DNA from: Montifringilla adamsi
Lineage: Eukaryota; Chordata; Aves; Passeriformes; Passeridae
Assembly (NCBI GenBank): GCA_017590115.1
Contig: JAGGNK010008448.1
Span: 3,412,794 to 3,476,793, forward strand
Reading direction: 5' to 3'
Length of the DNA stretch: 64,000 bases
Part shown: positions 37,701-52,600 of the stretch, one piece after another
Numbering within the stretch: position 1 is the first letter of the stretch
Layout: each line of letters begins with the position of its first letter
Translations under genes and position numbers: made by a program
The notes under the pieces: model-generated
What the model saw: only the letters and a program-made list of their open reading frames with translations
Told to the model about the DNA's origin: nothing
The model's database searches: none

Positions 37701-40700
37701 GGTACTCAAAGTTTTGAATAAACTCAGTTTCCTGGATTGACTGAATCCTGTGTGCATTATATAAACACATTTGAAACACAACCAGAACCCCCCAACAATT
37801 ATATATTAATTTCTTCTGTGGGGTGGTAAATAAAAAGAGATATTATGAAATTCTTATTCTTATTATTATGAAATTCTTATTACTTATTCTTTATCCATAT
37901 AGATTGTGGAGTGAGAGCATCACAATCTGTGGAGTGATCACTCCCACAGAAAGAACTAGGAAAAGGCAATACTTACAGACTACTTGAAAATACCAAAACA
38001 AAACAGCCAAAAAAACATCACACCAACAAAACCAAACCCAAAATCTAGCTACACATACAGGCAACAAAATCTTACTGGAATACCTTTACAGAATTAATTG
38101 AAAAAACATACAAAATTGAAGAAAGGTGGCACTCTTACCTTAAAGATGGGTTTACCCAATAATGTCAAAATATTTTTGCTGCTTATATCTTGTTCAAGTA
38201 AATAATGACTGCATGTCTAAAAAAAAAATTGTAATTTTCAGTCAGTAAATAAGTTTTCAATCAAGTGAGGTATTCTTGGACAAGGACAAAGTCAAGATAA
38301 ATAATCAATTACAAGTAGTCTCAGTTTAGGAAGTCTTATGAACCTTGTCAAAGTCCAAGTACCTTGATAATTTCAATATAAATTAAAAACACGCCCCTCT
38401 GTGTCCCTAAGGAGGTAACTTTAAAAACAAAACCCGAAGTGACTGGTTATGATTTAATTAGATATCAGTCTATTACAAGTATTAAGTTATTATTTTGATT
38501 TAAAAAATACTAAAATGAGACTTTAGACACAACTAAATCCAGTAACCTTAATTGCAGCAGTTAGAGAAGGTCTTTCTTCAGGGTTTTTTCTTGCCATATC
38601 CAGAAGCAGTTTTTTAAATTTTCTTGGCAATACTACTTTGTGACTCAGTGGAACACTGTATTTTGCTGCCATCCACAGAATTGCAGCAACACCATAAACA
38701 CAGACCTATTGGTATAATGTAAGAGACAAGAAAGATTTAAACAGACTAAAAAAAGCCTCCACTTCAAAAACAATTCCAGCAAATTATCCAAAAATTCCCC
38801 CCTCCCATTTCCTGCCAAAAAAGAAAAAAACTTACTAGAGCTTTTAAAGTACAGATTACATTTGGCTTTTGAGGATGCTGATGAAAATCCCAGCCCACTT
38901 CAAAATCTAGTTGTTATGCAGGGCCAAAACCAGCAGCTATTTTTCTACTGTTGGAGTAACAGACATTAATTGTCTTATTCTTTACCTAAGAAAAATGTAT
39001 TTTAGAACAATTTTAAAGAATTTCTTTCTCATGTAAAAAGATTGCTGCAAGCTTCATAGTTCTACCATAAAATGTGGCCAGCTGCAATTTACTTAAAAAA
39101 GGTCATGATAATTCAGCAAGTAAGTGGCACACAGTAATTACACACTAGCCCGCACAAGTCATATTTATAGAGAAGATTACACCTGTCAGAAGAATGAGGC
39201 ACTGCATATTTATTTTAGCAATTATTGTGCTACCTGCAGCTAGAGCAATTGAAGTTGCCCCAGTGAGGGACCTTGAAAAGGACTTGGTCTTTACGAGCTT
39301 TCTTGTTTCATTTGAAGAGTTACAATTTTCAGAGTCAGATTTAGACCACTCAATGCTTAGTTTTTATATGTTAGTATGTACTATAAATGCAATTTTAAGA
39401 AATTTAAAGCACCACACTTTACATTGCCTCTGAAAGATATTACAAAAGCTCAATGGACAGAACCCAAAGCATAGTAGAAAATAACGTGTTCTCATAAAAC
39501 AATGTTTTCTGGCACTCCTTTGAGCAAAGTGAACAGCAATGAACAAAAAATAACAAGTAAGTTCACTACAAACAAAATAATCTTTTGAATAGTTCCATTT
39601 GAACCATTGAAGAAAAGCTACTAATAGCTACAAAAACACCTGAAATAGAGAAAGCAACTCAATCAAAACAAAAATATTTTTCTCCCCCTTAGGTTTAGAA
39701 CTCCAAGATTACCCTAAATTTATTTAGGAAAAACTTGCCATCCAAACCATCAGAACTTCAATGAAAGTTCTTTGTAAAGAACTGTTACTGTAACTGACAC
39801 TGCACAGTCTTCATTCCCATACCATAAACTGAACTGAATGTTTATAACTAGAAAGTTATACAGCCATCAGGAAAAAGGAAAAAAAAAACCCATCAGTTTA
39901 TTCTATATATAATAGAATAATTGTTATAGAAAAACAAGGAAACAGATTACTTCTGATATTCTAAAGAAAACAAAGCACAAAGACTTAAGGATTACTAATT
40001 TCTACTGTCTGGTGAAACTGCTGTATTGTATTTCAGGGTTAGTTTAAGTTTCTGAAGCCTCTGAACAACCTGCACATTGGATCAAAGCAGTTTAAGAAAT
40101 GTAGGAAAGACATAAAAGTATTTTCTAGTTACAGATAGCTTTACAGAAAATGGAATGTTTTTAGTAGATTTTTATGAGTTTTTATTTTCTGATTAATGAT
40201 TATTATGTCTAATTCCAAAGAACTGATGTGACACAAGGCACATATTAGCTAACCTCTTTTTTACATAACAGAAAGGTACTGTAAATTCGGTTCCTCTGAC
40301 TTTTAAGATCACTGTGCTACAGTTTGCAATTCAAAAGTATTTGCAGTGGAGACATATTCACCTGCTATTTGACATTTTTATTATATTTGTTCTAAAAGCT
40401 TCTTATGGTTTTTATCTATAGAAAAAAGCTCTAAGAAAACTATATTGGAAAAGACATCATTCATAACATCAGTATCAAAACATACTGATAATGATATTTT
40501 TATCCAGCCTTCTAAGTGTGAATAATGCTTGGGCTTTTGCCCAGATAGCCTAAGTTAATGACCTTACTAGGACCTTCAGAATGTGAAAAAATGACGTAAA
40601 AGTCTGTTTTACCACTAAAAAACTGAAAATAATTAAGTCTTATGGAAAACCATCAAACAGCACATTTTTGGCAGTTACTCCAATTCTGGAATGAAAAGTT

Positions 40701-43700
40701 ATAGAAGCAATTGATTTAATGAGAGATCAATATATCAAAAAAGCCCCACAGATAACCAAGAAACATTGGGAGAAATGAGAAATATTAACACCATCTTAGA
40801 AGAGTTTAGCTCTCTTCTCCAACTAGCAGAGGGAAAAAACTGTCCTTTGATAAAATACAAAGCAATCTACATAACCTACCACATTACCTTCTCAGTATCC
40901 ACATCCTCTTCTTCAATTTCAGGAGCTAAATAAAATACATCACAAGATTCTAAATGAGAAAAGAAATCAGAAACAAAAGGTAAGATGTTTGCTTTCTTCT
41001 CCACCTCCCTGAAAAGAAATAAAAGCTGAACATGCAATCTCTTCTTTTACCTTCAGCTGTTGGAGCAGCAAAGAGGATCCTTCCATGGCAGTCAATCAGC
41101 ACAGAGTCCAAACATAAGACCACTGCAAAAAAACCCCAAAAACAACAGAAGGGCAAGGCATAATAAGTATCTGTTCTTGTAGCTATTTAACACGAATAAA
41201 AATAAATAATTTGTTTAACAAAGACTTTACAGTGTCAGAAATTACCCTAAAATAAATTACGCTTTAAATAACATTTATGCTAGAACAGACATGAGTCAAT
41301 AAAGACACAATAGCTGTGCAATTACCCAAAGCAATTTCTGCAGAACAAAGACAAGAAACTGGAAGTTTATTCTTTTTATACCCAGCACTGAAAAGGAAGG
41401 TCAAGAGAAAAACAAAACAAAAAAAAAATACAATAGGTAGATCTACTCTAGTCTTCTCACTAGGTACCAATAAAAGATGGTCAATTTATCTAAGAATTTA
41501 AGTCTCTCTTCTCTTCTCCTCCTTCAACCCCACAAAAATAGAGGGTGATCATCTGGAGAAAGCCGACACACACGTGGCCAGATCCAAAACTCCTCTAGGT
41601 GCAACAGGATGTGAAGTCCAGTTTTTCACAAATAGTTATAATCACACTTTCTTAGTGAAGAAATGTTACATAAGTCAGTATTTGCAAGGCCACGAAATTT
41701 TTCATTGTTAAAAAAGAAATAACGGACTTCTAAAACTATTTTAAATGATCTAAGGTCTTCAGGAACTTAACATTAAGGTAATGAGATCACGCAATATAAA
41801 TATGGTGTTGAAAATCTTGTGGCAAAACTGTGTTTATCTGTTTGCTAACTTCAAAGGAGATTTTAATTTAACGTGTTTTAATATATTAAGCCAACTGGCT
41901 AGTAAGTAGTCCTCTTGCAGTCCAACTGTAGTCCTCTATTTCTAGACTAGCATCAAATACACCATTTTCTTGTTAAAAAAAAGTTCTGGAAGCATAGATT
42001 CTTAAATTGAACAAGAGATTAAAACATTAAATGCATTAATTATGAAATAAAATATTAAAGTTGTCTAAGAGACACACAAATATTAATTTATTAATAAATA
42101 ATTAATTGAAGCAGTCTAAGAGAAAAAAAAGAAAGAAAAAGAAAGAAAAAAGAAAGAAAAAACGAAAAAAAGTAAGAAAAAATTTGTACAAACCACATCT
42201 AAAATTAAATTACTATGCTTAACATAAAGGCTTGTCTACTACCTTCAATAATATTTAAGTTGGACCTGAAGTATATGCCTGGAAAAGCAAAGCTTTCCCA
42301 AATGAGAACCTTTGCTGGTTATTTCTGCAGAGGGAGCTTCACACTCGTCTGTCTCTGTCAGCAGTAAATGCCCCTGGCCCTGCCCACACAAACCAGACCT
42401 CAGCTTGGTCAGTGCAAGATAAGAATCCTCACCTGGGCTCCCTGAATCACCCACCAGCAACATGTAAGCAACATCCTCTGATAAGAGGAGAGGAATTAAG
42501 TCTCAGTGGAGGTTACAAACAACTTCTGTAGCAGAGTTGAATTAACAAATACGTGAAGAAGAGGCTAGCCTTGGGATATGTTTTCTTAACCAGATAATTC
42601 CTGCTTAGGATAATGAAAAAGGTGTAATCAAGGAAGGATTTGGAGAAAAAGGCTATGTGACTAAATAAAAAATAATCCAGCTTCATAACCATGGCTTATC
42701 AGCTACCAGTCTCACTATACCATTGTCAAGACAAAGCATTTTTTTACAAAATGTATTCAAAATACATATCAGCTTCACCTTCAGTAAGTATTATTCAAAA
42801 GGAATGTTGAGAGAACTTTTTATGTGTGTGTGGGCAACAAAGTAGTAACACCACTATAAACCTTTCCACAATGCACCACTCCCATCAGAACAGGCAGAGA
42901 ATCCTCTTGCAGAAACAATCTAAATCTGAAACCAATATTCAACTTCAAGGTAGCTTTTTTTTTTGTCAAATACAGAATTTTTAAGTAAAATATTTTCCAT
43001 TTGGTGGTTTGTATCATTATGTACCCTTCTACAGCCTATATAAGGTTCAGATGACAGCTTTTAGTATTTTTAAGACATGCATTCTCAAGAGAGCAGTAAC
43101 AGAGGCTGGCTAAGAATATTACATTAGAATCCTAGCCATTATGTGCAGTTATCTGAAACCTTCAGAAACATAAGGAACATGCTATGAGGCTGAAATAATC
43201 CTTCTGTTACAAGGTATATTAAATACTTAGTCTTATTTTCCAGAATTCTTAAAATGTTCAGAATCTTCATTTATGGCTTATTTACTTTTAAGCAGTTTTA
43301 TATAATAGAAATAAAATAACTGAAGTTGAAATCCAAAGAGATGCAGTAAGTTTTCAGTACATTACTATCCAGTTGTTTATATTCACTTAAAGGCTTCAAC
43401 TCATCCCTGACCATACTCCCAAAAGCAAGTTTTTTTAAATCAAGGAAAAGAAAGGGTGGTGGTGGTGGAAACTTCTGCTCTGTTTATCAGAACTGCTATA
43501 GTTTTATCATTAGTATATGCTAAACCATCATTCAGAATGTCCATGGAAATCTAGGATGGCCTTCTGAGTCGCATACAGCATATTCCAATTTTGTCAAAGG
43601 ACAGTTCCCTCTTCCTCTCTCAGAAGTTTATTTCTGATAATTTGTCTATAAACTGAAGGGTAGGGGATGTGGAACGACTAACTCCATGATAAGATCCTGG

Positions 43701-46700
43701 GAACTTTAAAATGACAAAGCCCTGTACTGTAGAAAATAGGTCAGGAATCATTTGTCACAAAGAAATCCAGGCAAAAGAGGAAGTTTTTTGTTTACATATA
43801 TACATATATATATATGTGTGTGTGTGTGAAACTTATTTCCTCCTACTTGATACAAGTCACAAGTGTTTTTCTTAAAATTTGAAGTACAGATTCTCCATTC
43901 CCATAAAGTCTAAAATTTGTTTCACTGCTTGAAGCCAAAGATTAATTTCTGCTGCAAAAGCCATCAAGATTCAGAATAAAAAAACCCCAAAACACCTATA
44001 TATGAAAGTAAACTCCAAATTGAGTTTTTTCACAATTTAAGGGAATCAAAATAGAAATATCTGCACGCAAAATGAGAGTCAAGATCCTTTCAATCAACAG
44101 AATAAAAGAAATATTAACACAGTGAACATAAATAACTAGGCAAAATACTTCATGATAATTAAGACTATACCTGGATAATCTATGCAAGTCTGCAGAGTAC
44201 ATAAACACTCATGACATAATGCCCAGAGTTCATAGTCTTTCAGAGGCCTACCATACCAGGACAACAGGAGTTTTAGAGAGATCCACTGAAAAAAACAGTG
44301 AGGATGCAGAAAATTATAAAAATTATCACAAATTAAAAACATTTACTAATGCCATAGAAAAGTAAATCCTAATAAAAAAAATACTAAACTTAAAAAGTAA
44401 CAAGAAAATATATTTATTGCACTTACCAGTAATTAATTAATACTATTTATTAAAAAAGCATGGCACAGTCAGCTAACTATACATAAATAAGGTATAAATG
44501 AATTAATTGTTTCTTAATTCCTTCAGGAAAAGTCAGCTGTCTGGAAGGTCTTTCTTACCATACTAAGAAAAGACTCTTAGAATGTCCATTGTGTAATAGA
44601 CATATTTTATGATGAACTGAAACATAATTGCATAATTATAGGGACAACACCTAGACTGAAAAACATAAATTCAAATGATTGCCATCAACAAAACAATCCC
44701 ACATTCAAAACCTGATTTACCCTGCCAGTTGCATTACTGTCTTACCTTAAAGATGTCATCAACATTTCTTGTTCTTCTGTGAAAGATGTTAACAATATTG
44801 ACAGAATTAATGACAGGTTTATTTGAAATCCCAGCATGTTGTTTTGTATTTAATCACTGGCTGCTCAATTTGTAGTAACAGCATTTGTTTTTCTGACTAC
44901 CAATTAAGCTTTTGATATCTGGCATAATACCTTAATGCGACAAAGATACTGCTCCATGGAAACTTACTGTTCTTCAGAGACACACTTTACATTCTGTGAT
45001 TTTTTATTTTTGGGGGGTGGTGTGTGTCTGTGTGAATGTAAGAATTGGAGATTTACAGTAGTGCACACACACCTCCCTGATCAAACCATGCTAATGGAAA
45101 AGCTCATCTCTAGTAGCGGCTCTTGACATCAGCTGCACTTCACGATATCTGTTCATCTACCAAAGGAACACTAAAAAGTTCACTGTAGGCAGAAACCTCT
45201 GAGTGAGAGAAGTGCTTTTTTTAAAAAAAGAGCACAGCACATTTTCTCTTACATATGCAGTCCTGAATGAGTCAACTTCAGGCCATGTTAGGGAAAAGAA
45301 TTACCAGAAGTAATTCAGGATTAACTCAGGAAAAAAACCCATTTCACCCTCCTAAAAAAACCCCAAAGAAACAAAAATCAATCAAATAAAAAACGAACCA
45401 AACCAACCCAAAAAAACCTAAACCAAAAATTGAAGCACAGGAGACAAACAAAACCCTCTCTGAACTGTTTTGTTGCTTCTACAGACACCTTAGTATCCCA
45501 ATCAGTATTTACAAAATCTACCTAGACTAAGGGTCTCTCCCACACAAAACAGCACTACATCATTAACTTTGACAAATCAGCCTCTGCATTGTCATTTACT
45601 AAAGTCAATTTTTCATCCTTTTCCTGAGATGCTCTTTGGATTTCATCATGAGATACATAATGAGCTGACTACTGCATTGAATTTCATAAAGCTCAACAAA
45701 CAGAAATAGCTTCAGTGCAATCTATGGAGAAAAGGAGGACATTAATTTCTGTAGCTGAAACTTTGTCAATAATTTGAACCAGAAGACCTTCTCAAAGAAC
45801 ACAGTACTTTAGGTTCATATTCTTTAAATATTCTTTGAAGGTGAACCAGATAAATTACATTTTTTTAAAACAAAATATATCAGGAAATGCACCTTTTGAT
45901 TTACTGAAAATGTTTCATATTCTGCCTACCTCCAACAGATAAAAATTAACTTGGTGCTATTATTCTTCTATCCTACATTGTGGCACACTGCAAAAATTAG
46001 TAACTTCAGCATAGACAGATTTGAAGCCAGGTGATAAGATTCAGTTTCTTTCTCCAATTTTGCTATCACCAGCACCCCAGAGTGCAAAATCCTTTCATCC
46101 ATGTGTTCTTTTACTGTATCTAGAAAAGTAAGCTCTTGAACAGTCCGATAAAAAGCCATCAATCACACAGCAGGAAGGAAAAGGACAGATAGTCAAAAGA
46201 ATGAATTAGTCTAGAAAGCATATAGGATAGAGCTTCATACTGTTGATAGATTACTGTCCCCGAGCAGCACTGTTTCCCCCTCCAGAGCACTGTGGTTCTC
46301 ATGTGCCTCAAGTGTCTTTGCTCACAGACACTTTACAAAGAAAGGAGCACTCAAACCTTCAATTTAACCCTGCACAGCTGACATGAGTGAAGAGAAACCA
46401 TAAGAGAAATTTCAGACTGACTAAAACTTTAAGAAGGCTTTGGGATTTAGGAATTTTCTTTAAGTAAGTACACACTAGTGCCACGTTTCGCTGTGAGAGA
46501 ATCTCTCCTCTTGAAGTTTATGTCTTTAAAGGCTCTAAAAGCTGCAGCAAAGAAAGACTGACTTCCTTTACTGCATATACAAAGCACCTTTCACTTCAGG
46601 AGAAGGTGATGAATGGCTAGCCAGGGAAAGAAGAATCTTCCAGTGAACTGGAGACTGAAGTTTGTTGTACTGCAGAAAGCTGCAAAGTATTTCTCATCAC

Positions 46701-49566
46701 CTCTGGGATATCCAAGCTCTTTAGATTAAGAAAGAAATGATAGAAAGAAATTCAGGCGTGGCAGGAGAGTAGGAATAAATCCTAAGAGCAGTAACGAAAG
46801 TTTATGATAAGACAGAAGTGTCAATGATAGATTAGAAAACAGAGGATGAAGAGGCACCAGAAAAATGCTATTTTGGAAGAAAAAGGTATGTAGGGAAAGC
46901 AAATCTTAGCATAAATGAGAATCAGTGCCATCTATGGGATGGCCAAAACAAACTGAGTCAGGAAAAAGAAGGATGCAGTCTGGTTACAGTTTGGTGAACT
47001 TTATTTAAATGCATATAGTCATTGTTTCCCTGGCAATCATTCTAAAGAAATGAGAAACCTCAAATATAATATTGTTATCTGGTATTTGTTTGCTAGTTGG
47101 TCTTCTGTCATGCTAATAAATACCTGCACTGCTATTGTCTCTTACTATAATTCATGTCTCCCCTCACCTTCACCATTATCAGTTTTATTCCTCAAAGAAA
47201 CACCTGAGAAGGTCATTCTTCTAGTGTCCTAATTATTCCAAATCCCCACCTTCCTCCACCAGAAAGAGAAATGTGGAAGACTTCAGATGAAAACTGAGGG
47301 TTCAGACTTGCTGGGGACTTCTAACTCGTCCTTCTAACACCTTGCAGAATTACCCCCTGTAGTGAAGGTACATGACAAGACATGTTTCATCACACATTTG
47401 CCTTTGTGGTGTAAAATGCATGTAGTTTGGTTCAAACAGTTTTCAAAGGAAAAAGAATACACTTCTCAACCTATGGTTATGAGGCAACTCTTATTTAAGC
47501 CTCAATCCTTAAACAAAGGTATTTAATGCAATGCTCCTGGTACCTCACCTCTGAGATATTTTAACACGATGCACGTTCTAACTCCACTGCACCTTGTTTT
47601 AGTAAACATGTAAGTGTAAAACTCCTTAAATAGGAATGTCTCAGGTTTGGCTGTTTTAGTTTTTAACATGCAAGTCTCTGATTCATGGCTATTACTATTT
47701 CCTAAAACTTAAAAATAAAATCCCCATGCAAACACCAAGAAAAAAAAATCTGAAGCACTGGAAAATGTATGATTAAATGCCTTCAGTCAAACCATCTGTA
47801 GCATGCATTGTTACTTATCTATCTATTCACATATTTTAGCAAAGCAGGCTCAAGACAACTCTTCAGCATTTATAAGTCCACTTCATTTAAACCATTAACA
47901 TTATTTTAGTAATGCTATTAAACATTCATTAATATATTATCATCAGTGCACCAAAGAGGAAACAAAATTATAATCTAATGTCGCTTTCCAAATTTTTAAT
48001 GTTCTAAACCAGACCTTTTCATAATAGAAATTACATTACCCATTTTTTAAAGCAAGAAAATGTTTTCACAGCATTGAAATTTTGTCAGAAAATATAAAAA
48101 AGCCAAATGAGCCATTATTGCCTATATCTATATCCTGGTGCCATTTTGGTTTATGCCCAAAGATTGCATTTTAAACCTTACTTGTAGGAAAAGTTATGGG
48201 TTTTTTGCATTGCTGCAAAGATCATTTAACAGATATTCTACTTAATTGTTGGTACCAGAATTGTAACCCCCAAATTTAGTAAAGCATTCCAACTATGCAA
48301 AATCTATTTTATGAACATAATGCTGGCATGTTTTAAATAGCTGAAGCAAGATTTTCATCATTCTTTTCTTAGTAAGTATTATTCTGGAAACTGACAACTT
48401 TTCTTTCCTTCATGTTATTTCCCCAGTGTTAAAGTGTCAACCTCTAGCTACATGGGTTTTCACTTCTCTCATGCTTGACAGGGTATGAATGACCAACAGA
48501 AAACAAACTTGCATTTGCCAGGTTTCCATTAACCCTTCCCAAGTAAAGGCCATAGCATTTAAATCACAGAGAAACATTTAAAAGGATTAGAGATGAGACA
48601 CACCTGATTGGAATGAAACTGGTTAGAGAAATAAAAGATCCCCACTCAAACTTGAAGTGAAAAATATTTATTTATGGCATGCAAAACTATAAAAATTTCT
48701 AGGAAACCCCTCACAAGATACATTGCAGTAGCCAGACAAAAGCAAGCAAGTATTTTTAGTAATGCTTACTAGCAGTAAAGCACACAACAATAAGAAGCAG
48801 TGTTTGAGTATTAGAAAAATATTGTCCACTGGAGAAGTACTGACAGGCAAGTAAAACTGTCTGTTCTCCAGAGTAGACAAGGTTGATCTTCAACCGGATG
48901 GGGCTGGTATTGCACCTTCTCTAAACAACATGAAATATTGAAAGGAATGCTGAAGACACCATTCTCTACTTGCTGCAGTCATGCCAACCGGTTACAGAGA
49001 ACTCAGAAAATGGCAGCACTGCAAATACTCTGAGGTGTTTTCTATTTACCTCACAAGGCAGAAATCACATTAGTTGGGGCTTCACACTTCTTGTGCTTTT
49101 GCAGTAAATGAACAAATCCAGCCTCAAGCTTTCTTAAAAAAAAAAAAAAAAACAAAATGGGATTTGGTAAAATTCCGGCTAATGGGAACCTGAGAGAGAG
49201 ACAACAGTTATACCTTTGTCATGTAAGGGATAGCACAGTGTGACTTTTTTTTTTTTTTAGTTGTCAGGAGGTAACACAGAGGCAAAAACTGCTACATTTT
49301 GGAAGCCCGAGGAATAAAATCTTTTTTCCAAAAGAAAAAATGAAGCTGAAAACATTAATCCACTGCATTTCCCTACGAAGACTCACAATAAAGTCTGCTA
49401 TACAGCAGTTCAATGGCTACAAACTATGAAGGACCTTCCTTCAGAAAACACAGGATTACAAGGCTAGAAATTCAGCATTTCAGGAAGCCATTTCAGAAGT
49501 CTAGGTGTTAATATACTTAAAGGGTTTTTTTTCTCCCTACAGCAGTTAAATAATCAAAGAACATTT

Positions 49567-49619
<53 letters not shown>

Positions 49620-52600
49620 TTTAAGACCAAGAAGATTTTTCTAAATAGCACATTTTTCTGTGGCAGGACCTGAACATTTTCTGGAATCATTTACTAAAAA
49701 AGAGAATGTAGAGCATGAGTCTATCAAGCATTTCTTCTATTGAAAAGACAGCCATAAACCTCTGATATAATAAAGAACCACTACCCTGCTGTCTTCATTT
49801 CAGATGCTATGTATTACAACACTGCTTATTAGGGTAGCTGGAAAAAGAGTTACCTTTTCTAATTCACAGTGATTGTCCTGTGAGTTCAGTGGGAGCAGGA
49901 TAACCTCACTGTTAGTAAGAGCCTACTTGTTTGCAAGAATGAAATTCTGTGTAGGCTGAAAGGACACTTTATTTAAATCGATGATGAAATATTTGAAGAA
50001 AAAGAAGACTTTAGAAGAATAGCAGAATAAGATGAAAATGTGTTTTGGTTTACTTTTCTGTGTGTCAGTCTCAAGTGCTGCTGCAAAAAAGCAAAAAAGA
50101 TTTGTTACAGCTTTTAATTCCATGGAAGAAATTTGGAGAACTATAATTGTGGGGCAGATTATTTTCTTAAAACTACCTTCATGCATCCAGACTTAAACTT
50201 TTGCCCTAGTAATCTGGTAAGGACAGAATACAGGTCTAGTTTCAACATTTTTTTCACCTTAAAAAAGAACTCCTATCACTACACTCAACTTATGTTCATA
50301 AATGATGGCAGAAATAGGAAAAAAAAAGGATGTGAGTACAATAAATGGATTCTTTCTCAGAGTCTGAAGAATGCACTTGCAGGGTTTAAAACCTAACTAA
50401 AGGATTCAATATGCATACAGTGAATAACACCCTCTGAAGGCAAAACCATGCCACGTGGTACCTATCCCACATTTACCATCCTCCTGAACTATGAATTTAA
50501 TAAGCACACCTGTTGAGGGAGAAGTGACAGGAAAGGGAAAAAGGGACATTCTTCAATTTGCTCTAGTTTTTGAGCTACAATGAACCAAAGGCTCTTTACA
50601 CACCTGATAATTCTAGGTTAGTGTTTCAAAGGAGGTGTTTGAGCAAGGTGAAAAGAGGGATGGACAAAGACTGAATATAACCCTAAGTGCTGTGCTATGG
50701 GATGGCTGGAAGATGGGCTGGTAGGCAAGAACAAGGCTGACTTGCCAGTAGACAAGCAAGGAAAAATTCCAACATCTTCACCTAAGAATAATTTCTGGAA
50801 ACAAAATGTGTGAAGTCTGTGCTGCTCATTTTTATCCTGCCGTAACAAAGCTGGAGAAGGATAAACAACCCTGCAGTTTTAGCCAGCAGCTCTCCTACCA
50901 CAGGAATTGTTTACACCTCTGAGTGTGGCACAAAAGAAAACCATCTAGTCAGAGACCAAACTTGTCCACCCTGAGATATGTAATTTGAGCAGAGAAGAGA
51001 CCGTATTACAATTATCTATCGACAAACTCTGGTAGATTCTCCCTCTGTTACTTGGCTATTTATAAAGACTTAATGCATGAGACAACATATCCATCATATT
51101 GTGCACATATTTAAATTCTATAGTGAAACATACATAACAAACAGAGACAGCAATTTAAGAACACAGAACGAATATAGCATATGTACAATTTCCAAAAACT
51201 TAAAAGTACATGGAAGATTAAAAAAAATATGGACTCCATCCCCCTGAAGCTGATGGGATATTGCCACTGATTTCAGTGAGGACAGGTTTACAGTCAGGAA
51301 TTCTGCAATTTTCATAAGCACCTGGGAGGCTCACTGCAAGGTAGTGAAATTTATGCATTGACAGTTAACATAAAGAGTTAAAAATACATGTATGCTTTGG
51401 TTGCTCTCTTACAAATGCAATCAGCTATTACGGAATGATGCTCTAACACACCAGCGAGTAGACTCCATTTGTAAAAAAAAAAAAATTAAAAATCAAGTTG
51501 ATTCTGCAACAGCATAAATTCCACTGTAGTACTTTACTTTTTAATTTAAGAAGAAAAAAGGATCACCATGTTTCCAATATTAACTCCTAAAGTGTGCAGA
51601 CGAGCAAAATTCCATTTTCTGGGATGCTAAAGTGGACAAGGGGGAAAGAAATCACACAGTATTTAAGTCATCTCATCTCCACATAAGTGACTACAGCAAC
51701 TATATAATGAAGACTTTATTTTTACTACCTGCTCATTACTTTTGATTTCTGAACCTCTGCCTCCACAAAGATTATCTTCATTATTGTTTGCACTCATCAC
51801 ACCGTTGCTTAATTCTGGTGGCCTAATTAGGTTTGATCCATGTCTGTTCCCAATGGGTTTTGTTGTTAATACTGAATCCATCTTGTTAAAATGTGGTACA
51901 TAATTTTCATTTGACCTTTGAAAAGTTTCAGAACAGTCTTCCAATACCATGTAGTTGTCTAGCATTTTTGCTCCAGCAATTGACTGATTTGGGCCTTTCA
52001 GCATATCAGCTGGTTTTAGCACTTCAGAGGTAGCACCAGAAGAGTCTTCTTTGTGATCAAATGAAGAAAAACCTATATTTTTCCCATTGATAAGTGGCAT
52101 ATGCTCTTCTAGATTCAAGCCCGACACTTGTGTGCATACACATGGTGCTTCTAAATGATGATCATCAACTTGGTGATTCTTTGATCCTATTTCTGGTGGA
52201 CTACTATCAGCAAACGAATTGAGATTCCCCTTTGAAAAAGCAACCTCATTATTATTGTCTAGAGGTAGTGACTCTTGTGTTACAAAGTGATTTTTCCTAT
52301 CTAGTGGTCCACTGTTGGTTACAGAAGTAAAAAAGTTATTTGTATCTGCAAGTTCGAGGGATAGCTTTGGAAAGGTTTTCATTTTTCTCAAAGAACCTTT
52401 CTTAAAAAGGCAATCTGTCTCCAGGTCAATAACACATGATTTTATATCCAAAGCAACACGAGCAAAACTGTCAGTATACACTGTGTGTTTGTCCTCTTCT
52501 TTGCTCTTTTCCGTTTGAGCTGCAAGTTGTGAATGTTGAGTTTTCTCATTATTCAGATCAATTTGCATTTCCTTTAAACCACTTTCTCTGCCAGTCACCA

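Larger units (their letters stand above)
41123..44170. other. KNDC1 intron between exons e and d
   Basis: It holds a GAAA-type purine tract (42,121-42,182) and a TA/TG microsatellite (43,794-43,828). No exon is recognised. Confidence 0.6.
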